Assembly: GCF_033100115.1 (NCBI RefSeq)
Contig: NZ_CP136910.1
Coordinates: 4,157,001 to 4,221,000, forward strand
Source of the DNA: Anaerocolumna sp. AGMB13020
Lineage (GTDB): Bacteria > Bacillota > Clostridia > Lachnospirales > Lachnospiraceae
Reading direction: 5' to 3'
DNA length: 64,000 nt
In this document: positions 18,595 through 27,109 of the stretch, piece by piece
How positions within the stretch are numbered: position 1 is the stretch's first letter
Layout of the letters: every line of letters begins with the position of its first letter
Notes under the pieces: model-generated
Told to the model about the DNA's origin: nothing
Databases searched by the model: none
The model's input: only the letters and a program-made list of their open reading frames with translations
Made by a program: the position numbers and the translations under genes

Positions 18595-18801
18595 GGATAT
18601 ATTGGAATATCCAGATCGATACGGGCAGTTTTAAGACACACTGCAGTTTTTGGATTTCCGTTATTTAATTGTTTGAATAACTAAAATATTATAAGAAATT
18701 AGAGTAACAGAAGCAATTTACTAAAATAATATATAACTAAAATTTAATTATAAAAGTGTCTGATATCATGAAAATAAATAGGCAAATGGCACTATATAAA
18801 A

Positions 18802-18848
18802 ATACTATATATAGTTTGGTTGTTATATCAAAATAATATATATAGTAT
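18802..18848 (+). promoter_or_regulatory. Tandem NrdR boxes
   Basis: Two AT-rich palindromes match the NrdR box (acaCwAtATaTwgtgt) at ~14/16 (ATACTATATATAGTTT, 18802-18817) and ~13/16 (ATAATATATATAGTAT, 18833-18848). Their centres are exactly 31 bp apart, the spacing typical of NrdR box pairs. They lie just upstream of the -35 element ahead of nrdD. Because the boxes are near-repeats and palindromic they also form a terminator-like hairpin. Confidence 0.75.
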
Positions 18849-18855
18849 TTTTTTA

Positions 18856-18884
18856 TTGACTGGCGAGGAGAAGTTTGCTATTAT
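18856..18884 (+). promoter_or_regulatory. Sigma-A promoter of nrdD
   Basis: TTGACT (18856-18861), 17-bp spacer, TATTAT (18879-18884), immediately downstream of the NrdR boxes. It implies a ~355-nt 5' untranslated region before nrdD. Confidence 0.65.
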
Positions 18885-18984
18885 TTTACCAAGCGGTTTA
18901 ACGCTTTGATTACCATAATATGGTCCAACAAAATACATATTTACAAATCAATAATCCTAAATTGACTGATACGGAACCAACTAC

Positions 18985-19040
18985 GTGATACTATGTGGCA
19001 GCTGTGGCAAAAAGGCCAAAGACTGTTATTATAGTATCAC
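18985..19040 (+). other. Hairpin in the long nrdD leader
   Basis: A perfect 10-bp stem GTGATACTAT (18985-18994) / ATAGTATCAC (19031-19040) encloses a smaller TGGC/GCCA hairpin. It lies in the 652-bp non-coding stretch between hflX and nrdD, which otherwise holds only the NrdR boxes and promoter. It may be a structured regulatory RNA; no known riboswitch core (cobalamin, purine) was found. Confidence 0.4.
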
Positions 19041-19246
19041 ATTGTATTATAGGGGAAGCGCGAATGCGAAATAAGTAATTCACAAATTTTGTAATCCACA
19101 AACAGATTCGTTTAAGTATATCAGCTGCAAGCAGATAAGTATGTAACAGGAATATTCTTTTTGATGTAGTATTTTGCAGACTTGCTATTTAGACGAAGTA
19201 TCAGCAGATAGTTAGGGATTGGAATGATAATAAAAGGGGGAAAATT

Positions 19247-21625
19247 ATGATTCAGGTTGTAAAACGAGATGGAGAAATAGCTGATTTTGATCTGGCTAAA
19301 ATATCCGGAGCAATCGAAAAGGCCTTTACGGCAACGGAAAAATTCTATACGGGTGATATCATAAATTTGCTGACGCTAAGAGTAACAGCAGATTTCCAGC
19401 AGAAGATAAAGGAAGATAAGATTACAGTGGAAGATGTACAAGACAGTGTGGAACATGTCCTTGAACAGACAGGTTATACCGATGTGGCCAAAGCCTATAT
19501 CCTTTATCGTAAGAACAGGGAAAAAATCCGTAATATGAAATCCACCATCCTGGATTATAAAGAAATTGTTAACAGCTATGTAAAAGAAGAGGACTGGCGT
19601 GTAAAAGAGAACTCTACCGTTACCTATTCCGTAGGTGGACTTATTTTACATAATTCCGGTTCGGTTACAGCAAATTACTGGCTGTCTGAGATTTATGATG
19701 AAGAAGTTGCTGCAGCTCACAGAAATGCAGATATTCATTTACATGACCTGTCCATGCTCACCGGCTACTGTGCCGGCTGGTCTTTAAAACAGTTAATTAA
19801 GGAAGGTCTTGGAGGAATACCCGGAAAGATTACCTCCTCCCCTGCAAGCCATCTGTCCACTCTCTGTAACCAGATGGTTAATTTCCTTGGTATCATGCAG
19901 AATGAATGGGCCGGAGCACAGGCTTTCTCCTCCTTTGATACCTATCTGGCTCCTTTTGTTAAAATAGATGACCTGTCCTATAAGGAAGTAAAGCAATGTA
20001 TACAATCCTTTATTTACGGAGTAAATACCCCCAGCCGCTGGGGAACCCAGGCACCCTTTTCCAATATTACGCTGGACTGGACAGTGCCGGCAGATCTTGC
20101 AGAGCTGCCCTGTATCGTAGGCGGTAAGGAAACAGACTTCTGCTATAAAGACTGCAAGAAAGAAATGGATATGGTGAATAAGGCTTTCATTGAAATAATG
20201 ATTGAAGGTGATGCAAACGGCAGAGGCTTCCAGTATCCTATTCCCACCTATTCCATAACAAGAGATTTTGATTGGTCTGATTCAGAGAACAATCGCCTTC
20301 TCTTTGAAATGACAGCAAAATACGGAACACCTTATTTCTCAAATTATATCAACAGTGATATGGAACCCAGTGATGTTCGCTCCATGTGCTGCAGGCTTCG
20401 CCTGGATTTAAGAGAACTTAGAAAGAAAACCGGAGGTTTCTTCGGTTCCGGTGAAAGTACCGGTTCCATTGGAGTAGTAACCATTAATATGCCCCGTATA
20501 GCATACCTGGCTGATTCTGAGAAGGATTTCTTCCTGCGGCTGGACAGAATGATGGATATCTCCGCTCGTTCTCTCCATGTAAAACGTGGCGTTATTACCA
20601 AACTTTTAAATGAAGGACTTTACCCTTATACCAAACGCTATCTTGGTACCTTTGACAACCATTTCTCAACCATCGGTCTGCTTGGAATGAACGAAGTCGG
20701 ACTCAATGCAACCTGGCTGGGTAGCGATATGACGAATGAAGAGACACAAGCCTTCAGTGTTAAGGTATTAAATCATATGAGAGAGCGTTTATCCGATTAC
20801 CAGGAGAAGTACGGCAGCCTCTTTAATTTGGAGGCAACACCGGCGGAATCCACCAGCTACCGTCTTGCAAAACACGATAAGAAACATTATCCGGAGATTA
20901 AAACGGCGGGAAATGAAGGAGACACACCTTATTACACCAACAGCTCTCATTTACCGGTAGGATTTTCAGAAGATGTTTTTGAGGCACTGGATATACAGGA
21001 TGAGCTTCAGACACTTTATACCTCAGGGACTGTATTCCATGCCTTTTTAGGGGAGAAGCTTCCCGACTGGCAGGCTGCTGCCAAGCTGGTTAAAACCATT
21101 GCGGAGAATTACAAACTGCCTTATTATACTCTTTCACCTACCTATTCCATCTGCCGTGACCACGGTTACTTAAGCGGCGAACAGTTTACCTGTCCTCATT
21201 GCGGACAGTCAGCAGAAGTATATTCCCGTATCACCGGATATTACAGACCTGTGCAGAACTGGAATGAAGGAAAATCACAGGAATATAAGAACCGAAAGGT
21301 ATATGAAGTAAATAAATCCAGAAAAATGACAGGCTTTCGAACTGTAATAAGCAGCAGTGAGGTATTAAAAGAAGAAGTTGCTGTATCAAATGAGAAGAAA
21401 GCAATGCTATTTACTACAAAGACCTGTCCTAATTGTAAGATAGCAAAGGAATATTTAAAGGATATCTCCTATATGACAGTAGATGCGGAAGAGAATACAG
21501 AGCTTGCCAGAAAATACGGAATTATGCAGGCCCCCACGCTTGTTGTATTGGAAGAGGACAAAGTAAATAAATACGTTAATGCTTCTAATATCAAACGATA
21601 CACAGAAGAAGTATTCATTAAGTAA
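19247..21625 (+). CDS. nrdD: Anaerobic ribonucleoside-triphosphate reductase with fused thioredoxin-like tail
   Basis: Class III (glycyl radical) reductase that makes deoxyribonucleotides without oxygen; 792 residues, ATG behind aaagggggaaaa. The N-terminal ATP-cone domain (~1-95, VVKRDGEIADFDLAKIS) senses ATP/dATP. The catalytic barrel follows. A zinc-ribbon type site (CRDHGYL...CPHCG) precedes the radical loop SRITGYYRPVQNWN, in which Gly664 is the likely radical residue. Unusually, residues ~705-792 form an extra thioredoxin/glutaredoxin-like domain with a CPNC redox pair (Cys727, Cys730) and a cis-Pro region (MQAPTLVV). The fused domain may recycle the active-site cysteines. No nrdG activase gene is adjacent. 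Upstream NrdR boxes indicate NrdR repression. Confidence 0.95.
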   Translation: MIQVVKRDGEIADFDLAKISGAIEKAFTATEKFYTGDIINLLTLRVTADFQQKIKEDKITVEDVQDSVEHVLEQTGYTDVAKAYILYRKNREKIRNMKSTILDYKEIVNSYVKEEDWRVKENSTVTYSVGGLILHNSGSVTANYWLSEIYDEEVAAAHRNADIHLHDLSMLTGYCAGWSLKQLIKEGLGGIPGKITSSPASHLSTLCNQMVNFLGIMQNEWAGAQAFSSFDTYLAPFVKIDDLSYKEVKQCIQSFIYGVNTPSRWGTQAPFSNITLDWTVPADLAELPCIVGGKETDFCYKDCKKEMDMVNKAFIEIMIEGDANGRGFQYPIPTYSITRDFDWSDSENNRLLFEMTAKYGTPYFSNYINSDMEPSDVRSMCCRLRLDLRELRKKTGGFFGSGESTGSIGVVTINMPRIAYLADSEKDFFLRLDRMMDISARSLHVKRGVITKLLNEGLYPYTKRYLGTFDNHFSTIGLLGMNEVGLNATWLGSDMTNEETQAFSVKVLNHMRERLSDYQEKYGSLFNLEATPAESTSYRLAKHDKKHYPEIKTAGNEGDTPYYTNSSHLPVGFSEDVFEALDIQDELQTLYTSGTVFHAFLGEKLPDWQAAAKLVKTIAENYKLPYYTLSPTYSICRDHGYLSGEQFTCPHCGQSAEVYSRITGYYRPVQNWNEGKSQEYKNRKVYEVNKSRKMTGFRTVISSSEVLKEEVAVSNEKKAMLFTTKTCPNCKIAKEYLKDISYMTVDAEENTELARKYGIMQAPTLVVLEEDKVNKYVNASNIKRYTEEVFIK

Positions 21626-21638
21626 GAAATGCAAGAAG

Positions 21639-21689
21639 CCCGGTATTGATAAGAAAGCAAGGGTCAATAATTATCAATACTGGGTTTTT
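21639..21689 (+). terminator. Rho-independent terminator after nrdD
   Basis: CCCGGTATTGATAA (21639-21652) pairs with TTATCAATACTGGG (21671-21684; one G-U pair), followed by TTTTT. It lies between nrdD and thyA and probably limits read-through. Confidence 0.8.
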
Positions 21690-21736
21690 AGGTTATTACA
21701 GAGTACAAAGTTAAAAATAGAGAAGGAGGGAAACCA

Positions 21737-22570
21737 ATGAGTTTAGCAGATAAATATTTTATAGCGACCTGTAAGGATATTTTAGAAAATGGTGTATGGG
21801 ATAAAGGGATGAATGTTCGTCCCCGTTGGGAAGATGGTACACCTGCGTATACGATCAAAAAGTTCGGTGTCGTTCATAGATATAATCTACAGGAAGAATT
21901 CCCTTTGACAACTATACGGAAAACAGCCTGGAAGTCTGCAATCGATGAGATTTTATGGATGTGGCAGAAAAAATCGAATAATGTCAATGAGTTAAGCAGC
22001 CATATTTGGGACGCGTGGGCCAATGAAGAAGGAAGCATAGGAAAAGCCTATGGTTATCAGTTAGGTGTAAAACATAAATATAAAGAGGGTTTGTTTGATC
22101 AGGTAGATAGAGTGCTATTTGATCTAAAGCACAACCCATCCTCCAGAAGAATCATTACCAATTTATACAATCACAGTGATTTGAATGAAATGGCTTTGGC
22201 ACCCTGTGCTTATTCAATGACATTTAATGTTACAGGAAATAAATTAAATGGAATGTTGAATCAAAGGAGTCAGGATATGCTTACAGCTGGATGTGGCTTT
22301 AATGAGTTTCAATATTCGGCTTTACTTGCAATGATGGCTCAGGTAAGTGGTTTTGAAGTTGGGGAATTCATCCATGTTATTGCAGATGCACATATCTATG
22401 ACAGGCATATGCCGATAGTAGAGGAACTGATAAAAAGGGAACCAAAAACTGCACCTACTGTAGAAATTGACGGTGATATTAAGGATTTCTATAAATTTAC
22501 TGTTGACAGCTTTCAGGTAAAAGAGTATCAGACACATGAATTTAAAGAAAAAATTGAAGTGGCGGTTTAG
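21737..22570 (+). CDS. thyA: Thymidylate synthase
   Basis: Converts dUMP to dTMP with methylene-tetrahydrofolate; 277 residues, ATG behind gaaggagggaaacc. Catalytic Cys lies in LAPCAYSMTF. The phosphate/dUMP motif NQRSQDMLTAGCGFNEFQYSA and the DAHIYDRH segment are present. The usual His after the catalytic Cys (PCH) is replaced by Ala (PCA), as in a subset of clostridial and phage synthases. It follows nrdD, a logical dNTP-supply neighbour, whereas folA, its usual partner, is 8.9 kb away beyond a T7SS-effector-like locus. Confidence 0.93.
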   Translation: MSLADKYFIATCKDILENGVWDKGMNVRPRWEDGTPAYTIKKFGVVHRYNLQEEFPLTTIRKTAWKSAIDEILWMWQKKSNNVNELSSHIWDAWANEEGSIGKAYGYQLGVKHKYKEGLFDQVDRVLFDLKHNPSSRRIITNLYNHSDLNEMALAPCAYSMTFNVTGNKLNGMLNQRSQDMLTAGCGFNEFQYSALLAMMAQVSGFEVGEFIHVIADAHIYDRHMPIVEELIKREPKTAPTVEIDGDIKDFYKFTVDSFQVKEYQTHEFKEKIEVAV

Positions 22571-22586
22571 CCGCTTCTTTTTTTTG
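22556..22586 (+). terminator. Rho-independent terminator overlapping the thyA stop
   Basis: GAAGTGGC (22556-22563) pairs with GCCGCTTC (22570-22577; one G-U), 6-nt loop, followed by a long T run. The stop codon TAG lies in the loop/stem boundary. Confidence 0.85.
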
Positions 22587-22722
22587 TCCAAAATTATTCC
22601 AAAGTTAAGTAAATGGATAAATAAGTTATGCAAAAAAAGTATAAAGGTTATCAAAAAAATAAACGAATTGATAAAATAAAATCGTACTGAATAAAATTGA
22701 ATATCAAAAATATGGAAGAATT

Positions 22723-22751
22723 TTGACAGAAATATCCTGATACGTTATAAT
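22723..22751 (+). promoter_or_regulatory. Consensus sigma-A promoter of the lipase locus
   Basis: A perfect TTGACA (22723-22728) and perfect TATAAT (22746-22751) are separated by 17 bp, ~135 bp upstream of the first gene of the locus. The rest of the 22587-22886 gap is AT-rich and shows no other feature. Confidence 0.85.
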
Positions 22752-22886
22752 TATGTCATATTAGTATTAGAGAAGTAGCAGATAAAAGGTTTGTTTTAAT
22801 TTGTTTGCTTTAAATATTTTTATAGTAAATATAATTTGCGATTTTATTTAATAATCATGCAGTAAAACAAATAAGGGAGGAATAAT

Positions 22887-23345
22887 ATGGCAGGTATATA
22901 TTGGTATGAATGCAGAATCGAAGAGGCACAACGTAAGATAGCTTCTTTAAAAGCTGAATTGGATAATTTAAAATCAATGAAAAGAGAAGTATCAGATGGT
23001 GCGGATATAACACAGGGTCAAATTGAGAAGAAACGCAAGACGGCACAGGATTTATTGATGATGGAATCAAGATTGCCACTTGTTCGTAGCTTAAATGATA
23101 AAGTTCAAAAAAATGTTGATGATACTTTTCGGTATAATATGATGTCTAAATTTGATGATGCAGATGCAGAGGTTAACTCTGCGATACATAAGGTACAAGA
23201 AGAGATAGAGGAACAAAATGAGATTATCAGGCAATGCAGAATAGAAATAATTCGTATCCAGGAAGAAGAAAGAAGAGAGGCTGAAAGAAGAGAGGCAGCA
23301 AGAAGAGAATCAGAAAGAAGAGAATCAGAAAAAAACAAAATATAA
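22887..23345 (+). CDS. Helical-hairpin T7SS partner-like protein (DUF5082/YwqH-like)
   Basis: A 152-residue all-helical protein with no signal peptide or membrane segment, starting at ATG behind aagggaggaa. Two long coiled-coil stretches (~8-40 and ~80-120) resemble the small YwqH/DUF5082 proteins that accompany type VII secretion toxins. The last ~30 residues are an extreme charged tail of RRE/A/S repeats. It is the first gene after the consensus promoter and lies upstream of the lipoprotein-lipase units. The role as a T7SS chaperone or targeting partner is inferred from shape and context; no YxxxD/E signal can be claimed with certainty. Confidence 0.6.
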   Translation: MAGIYWYECRIEEAQRKIASLKAELDNLKSMKREVSDGADITQGQIEKKRKTAQDLLMMESRLPLVRSLNDKVQKNVDDTFRYNMMSKFDDADAEVNSAIHKVQEEIEEQNEIIRQCRIEIIRIQEEERREAERREAARRESERRESEKNKI

Positions 23346-23472
23346 CAGGTTTTGTGTTTTATTTCTAAGTGGAATTATGAAACTTTCAGAAATAGGTAAA
23401 AAATAAACTAAGTACATAAAAGAGGTGTATACATCAATAAGAAAAATAATTGTAATTTAAAGGAGAGAATCT

Positions 23473-24249
23473 GTGACGAAATATATGAAAGTGGGGATTT
23501 TAATTATGGCGATTTCAATGTCAATGGCAGGATTAACAGGATGTAAAATGGCAAAAGATAAAATTGAAAACAAAATCGAGGATAATCTAAAGGCTGAAAT
23601 AGGGGAAGAGTTTAATGTTTTTAGATTACAAGGTTCGAATTTTGATACGGAATATGAAGCAGAGGTATCTTTAGTTAGTAATCCTGATATTAGTTTTACG
23701 GTGTATACAGATAAATATGGCAAACCAGATGGTTCTTATAAAAGCAGTTATTATACAGCAAAGGTTTGGAATGACTTTGCGCAGGAGATAATAAAGGCGT
23801 TTGATGAAAATGAGATAGAGGTATCCTGCAAAGTAGAAGCTGGGCCGCCTGTTTCAGAAGAAAAGCCGATTATACCAGAAATCACGTCTCTTAATACAAC
23901 AGTAAAAGAATATATGGAAATGATTCCAGATTGTACGTTTGGTATATATGTAATATTAAATGAAAGTGATGCAATGAATAAAGAGATTTTAAATAAGATT
24001 GTAAAGGTGCTAGAAAAAGAAAATGAAATATACCCGGGAATTCGCATAAATGGTATGTTCTATTTTTATGACGAAGAGTGGTATATAAAAACGAAAGATC
24101 TTTTTAAAAATACTGTACATCCTTCCAGTACAATATTAGAACAAAATAATTTGAAATATTCTTTAAGAAATGGAATTAAGGATAATAAGATAATCTTTTC
24201 TGTAGAAGAGATGTTGAAAACATTAGCAGAAAGTAATGTAGCTCAATAG
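23473..24249 (+). CDS. Lipoprotein L1, candidate immunity protein for the lipase
   Basis: A 258-residue secreted lipoprotein starting at GTG 23473 behind aggagag. A short basic N-terminus and hydrophobic core end in the lipobox LTGC (lipid-modified Cys ~24), followed by a KMAKDKIENKIEDNL helix. The rest is a mixed alpha/beta domain without a recognised enzymatic motif. It is the first of four paralogues in the locus (others at 26065, 27110 broken, 27950). Each sits, or once sat, immediately upstream of a lipase gene: here the lipase starts 16 bp later. By analogy with staphylococcal T7SS lipase loci, whose lipoproteins neutralise incoming lipase at the cell surface, an immunity role is inferred. 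Confidence 0.7.
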   Translation: MTKYMKVGILIMAISMSMAGLTGCKMAKDKIENKIEDNLKAEIGEEFNVFRLQGSNFDTEYEAEVSLVSNPDISFTVYTDKYGKPDGSYKSSYYTAKVWNDFAQEIIKAFDENEIEVSCKVEAGPPVSEEKPIIPEITSLNTTVKEYMEMIPDCTFGIYVILNESDAMNKEILNKIVKVLEKENEIYPGIRINGMFYFYDEEWYIKTKDLFKNTVHPSSTILEQNNLKYSLRNGIKDNKIIFSVEEMLKTLAESNVAQ

Positions 24250-24265
24250 TGATTAGGAGGTACTT

Positions 24266-25897
24266 ATGGGGTATACAGATAAAGAACTAAGGGATGCAAC
24301 ACAGATCGCATATATGGACTTGAGTGCTGGGTATGATAATCTAATAATTAACGGGATAAAACCACCCTATACTATCAGGCAAATCATAAATAACACAGTG
24401 AATTTAAAGAAACGTACGGAACTAGAGAATAAAGTTATAGAAGGAAATATAACAATCGATTTGGATTCGTGGAAAATAAGGCAGATTCATGATACGAATA
24501 CGAAAAATGGTTTTTACGGATGTATTATTGAAACTTCAGAGAAAGAAGCTATCGTAGCTTTTCGCGGAAGTGAATCAACAACCGAAGCTCAGTTCGAATA
24601 TGATTGGATAAATGCCGATATCGGATTACTAAATAATAACCAGACTCCACAGCAGGCAGAGGTTGATGTGTTCCTATCAGCGATGAAAGACAACGGATAT
24701 CTGGATAAGTATACATATGTGGCCTCCACAGGGCATTCTTTGGGAGGAAATCTCTCTGACTACTTTACGATTAAAGCCGCTAATGATTTTAGTGATAAAA
24801 TGAAGCAAAGTGTTAATTTTGACGGACCTGGTTTTTCAAAAGAATTCCTGGAAGATAATAATAAAGAAATTAGCGTTATGTCAGAAATAATGAAGCATTA
24901 TCAATGGAGTGCTGTAGGGAATCTGCTGTTTCCTGTTCCGGGTGTGGAATTTGTTACAACCGATATAAAAGATTATAGTGATACCTCAACTTATTTACAG
25001 AATGACTTTGATAAGGAATATTTGTATAACTTAATTTGCAGACATGATACACGAAGCTTAGAATATGACGAGCATGGAAATCTTGTAAATGGTAAAATGG
25101 ATAACTTAGCCTGGTTTATGGGGAAGATCTCTAAGTTAATTGACAGAATGCCCTCTGCCATAGGGAACTCGATGAAAGATTCCCTTACCTATTTCCTGCT
25201 TCATGGAGAAGAAATCAAGAGTCTGTTCGTTGATGAGAAAGGTCTTACAACCTTAGGGAAAAGTCTGGTGGTTGCCGCTGCTGTTGCTGTGTTATCAAAT
25301 CCCATTGGTACCATTGCAATTGCAGCTAAAGTGATCGTCACTGCAGCGACTGTCGTATTAGCAGCTGTTGGTTTGGAGTGCTTAATCGAATTCATTGAAA
25401 GTACTGTGGAGAAGATAGGCGAATGGGTAGCAAATGAAGTAAAAATGGCTGCAAAAAAGTTTGAAGAATTTAAGGACTTTTTAAAAAAAGAAGTTTCCAA
25501 AATCAAAGACCTTGCCAAATATGCCATAACATTACTGACAAATAAGGTGGCTAGAGATAAATTGGTAAATGAGGTTGCAGGTAAGATTAGAGATTATAGT
25601 GCCGGAATATTAGAGGAGTTAAAGAAAGCCTATTCCCTCATCATATCGGAAGAATTTTTCGATATGAGGATATGGGATAAGAAATATTTACAGGAAAAGT
25701 GGTATGGCAGATTGCTTCTTTCACCCATTCAGGCTGTTGCTTTTCGTTTAGCCGGTTCTGTCCTGGAAGCTGGAATTGGCTTTATCAATAAAGTGACGGG
25801 AGTATTTGAAGAGGTGCAGGAATTGGATGACAGCTTTGCTAAATTTCTGAATACAAAAGCAGATGAATTGAACGCTGTCGCGGAGTTATTGGAGTAG
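24266..25897 (+). CDS. Class 3 lipase-like T7SS effector candidate (lipase 1)
   Basis: A 543-residue protein without a signal peptide; ATG behind ttaggaggtac. Residues ~1-270 form an alpha/beta-hydrolase of the lipase-3 / Mbeg1 (DUF2974) type. Nucleophile Ser158 lies in TGHSLGGNLSDY, the acid is probably Asp186 in NFDGPGF, and the His probably His260 in RHDTRS. A strongly hydrophobic stretch (~332-376) is followed by helical, Lys/Glu-rich sequence to the C-terminus. Small helical genes follow the paralogous copy. This order, enzyme first and helical targeting region last, is the reverse of LXG toxins and resembles the staphylococcal T7SS lipase TslA. The assignment as a secreted anti-bacterial phospholipase is inference. 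Confidence 0.7.
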   Translation: MGYTDKELRDATQIAYMDLSAGYDNLIINGIKPPYTIRQIINNTVNLKKRTELENKVIEGNITIDLDSWKIRQIHDTNTKNGFYGCIIETSEKEAIVAFRGSESTTEAQFEYDWINADIGLLNNNQTPQQAEVDVFLSAMKDNGYLDKYTYVASTGHSLGGNLSDYFTIKAANDFSDKMKQSVNFDGPGFSKEFLEDNNKEISVMSEIMKHYQWSAVGNLLFPVPGVEFVTTDIKDYSDTSTYLQNDFDKEYLYNLICRHDTRSLEYDEHGNLVNGKMDNLAWFMGKISKLIDRMPSAIGNSMKDSLTYFLLHGEEIKSLFVDEKGLTTLGKSLVVAAAVAVLSNPIGTIAIAAKVIVTAATVVLAAVGLECLIEFIESTVEKIGEWVANEVKMAAKKFEEFKDFLKKEVSKIKDLAKYAITLLTNKVARDKLVNEVAGKIRDYSAGILEELKKAYSLIISEEFFDMRIWDKKYLQEKWYGRLLLSPIQAVAFRLAGSVLEAGIGFINKVTGVFEEVQELDDSFAKFLNTKADELNAVAELLE

Positions 25898-25916
25898 CTG
25901 ATTGGAGGGAGAAAAA

Positions 25917-26005
25917 AATAGAGGAATTAAGGATACTGTTAGTGATATGATTTGACGGAGTTGAAAAATAGAATCCCCAAACATCAAATAAATCATTCGC
26001 AATCT
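25917..26005 (+). pseudogene. Remnant of the 89-residue helical partner gene
   Basis: The sequence after lipase 1 parallels the start of the intact gene at 30408: the ribosome site ttggagggag is kept, the ATG is lost, and stretches equivalent to ggatgctgttagtgat, gacggagctgaaaaatagaatcc and caaataaatca remain with indels. At ~26005 it jumps to caatctgctgtttccggttcc, a fragment of lipase coding sequence (compare 29413-29433). This is a recombination scar. Confidence 0.7.
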
Positions 26006-26064
26006 GCTGTTTCCGGTTCCGATGGATATACATGAATAAAACTGTAATTCGAAAGGAGAGAATT

Positions 26065-26826
26065 GTGATAATTATAAAAAAATATAAGAAAGTGGGAATT
26101 TTAATTATGGCAATTACAATATCAATGGCGGGATTAACAGGTTGTAAAATGGCAAAAGATAAAATTGAAAATAAAATAGAGGATAATCTCAAAGCTGAAA
26201 TAGGAGAAGAGTTTAAAGTTTTTTGGCTGCAAGGCTCGAACTTTGATACGGAATATGAAGCCGAGGTATCCTTGGCTAGTAATCCTGATATTAGTTTTAC
26301 TGTTTATACTGATAAGTATGGCAATCCAGATGGTTCTTATAAAAGTAGTTATTATACAGCAAAGCTTTGGAATGACTTTGCGCAAGAGATAATTAAGGCA
26401 TTTGATGCTAATGGAATAGAGGCAATTTGTAAAGCAGCAGGGAATACTACAACTGAAGTTACTTCTCTGGATATGACAGTAAAAGAGTACATAGAGACGA
26501 ATCCAAACTTCCATTTTAGCATAGATGTAATTTTGAATGAAAGTGATGCCATGAAGAAGGAAACGTTAAATAAGATAGTAAAAGTATTAGAACATGAGAA
26601 TGAAGTATATCCAGGCATAAATATTTATGGTATTTTTTACTTTTTTGATGAAGAGGGATATTCCAAGAGTAAAGCTTATTATGAAAAGACAGTTGTGCTT
26701 TCCGATACGATATTAAAAGATTATGGTTTAAAGTATTCATGCCTGAATGGAATAAAAGATAATAAGGTAAATGAAACCGTAGATGAGATGTTGCAATCTT
26801 TAGAAGATAATAACGTAGTTCAATAG
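26065..26826 (+). CDS. Lipoprotein L2, candidate orphan immunity protein
   Basis: Paralogue of L1 and L4, 253 residues. The open frame reaches back to 26032, but GTG 26065 behind aaaggagag matches the start of the other copies. The lipobox LTGC is at ~24-27. It lacks the acidic proline-containing insert seen in L1 and L4 at mid-protein (a short AAGNTTTEV instead). Only a ~205-bp 3' stub of a lipase gene follows, so it appears to be a lipoprotein retained after loss of its cognate effector, as orphan immunity genes often are (inference). Confidence 0.68.
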   Translation: MIIIKKYKKVGILIMAITISMAGLTGCKMAKDKIENKIEDNLKAEIGEEFKVFWLQGSNFDTEYEAEVSLASNPDISFTVYTDKYGNPDGSYKSSYYTAKLWNDFAQEIIKAFDANGIEAICKAAGNTTTEVTSLDMTVKEYIETNPNFHFSIDVILNESDAMKKETLNKIVKVLEHENEVYPGINIYGIFYFFDEEGYSKSKAYYEKTVVLSDTILKDYGLKYSCLNGIKDNKVNETVDEMLQSLEDNNVVQ

Positions 26827-26840
26827 TGAATAAGGTGATA

Positions 26841-27046
26841 CTAGGAAAAGTGTATGGCAGATTCTTCTTTCACCTATTCAGGCTGTTGCTTTTCGTTTAG
26901 CCGGTTCTGTCCTGGAAGCTGGTATTGGCTTTATCAATAAAGTGACGGGAGTATTTGAAAAGGTGCAGGAATTGGATGACAGTTTTGCTAAATTTCTGAA
27001 TACAAAAGCAGATGAATTGAACGCTATGGCGGAGTTATTGGACTAG
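26841..27046 (+). pseudogene. 3' remnant of a deleted lipase gene
   Basis: About 200 bp nearly identical to the last ~205 bp of lipase 1 (25692-25897) and lipase 2, from aggaaaagtg...tatggcag to the stop TAG 27044-27046. Two single-base deletions near its 5' edge shift the frame. The first ~1.4 kb of the gene is gone. Confidence 0.85.
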
Positions 27047-27109
27047 CTGAGTGTATGGAGAAACGATGGATTTACACAATAAATTCTGCAATTCGGAAGG
27101 AGAAAAATT

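Noticed and set aside
18800..18850. AT-rich hairpin followed by T run upstream of nrdD, first read as a terminator
   Set aside because: The two arms fit NrdR boxes with 31-bp centre spacing and lie immediately before a promoter; regulatory sites explain it better.
18885..19246. Cobalamin or purine-type riboswitch before nrdD
   Set aside because: Neither the cobalamin core nor the purine junction sequences are present.
24266..25897. Classical LXG toxin
   Set aside because: The N-terminus is the hydrolase domain itself; no N-terminal LXG helical domain exists, so the order is reversed.
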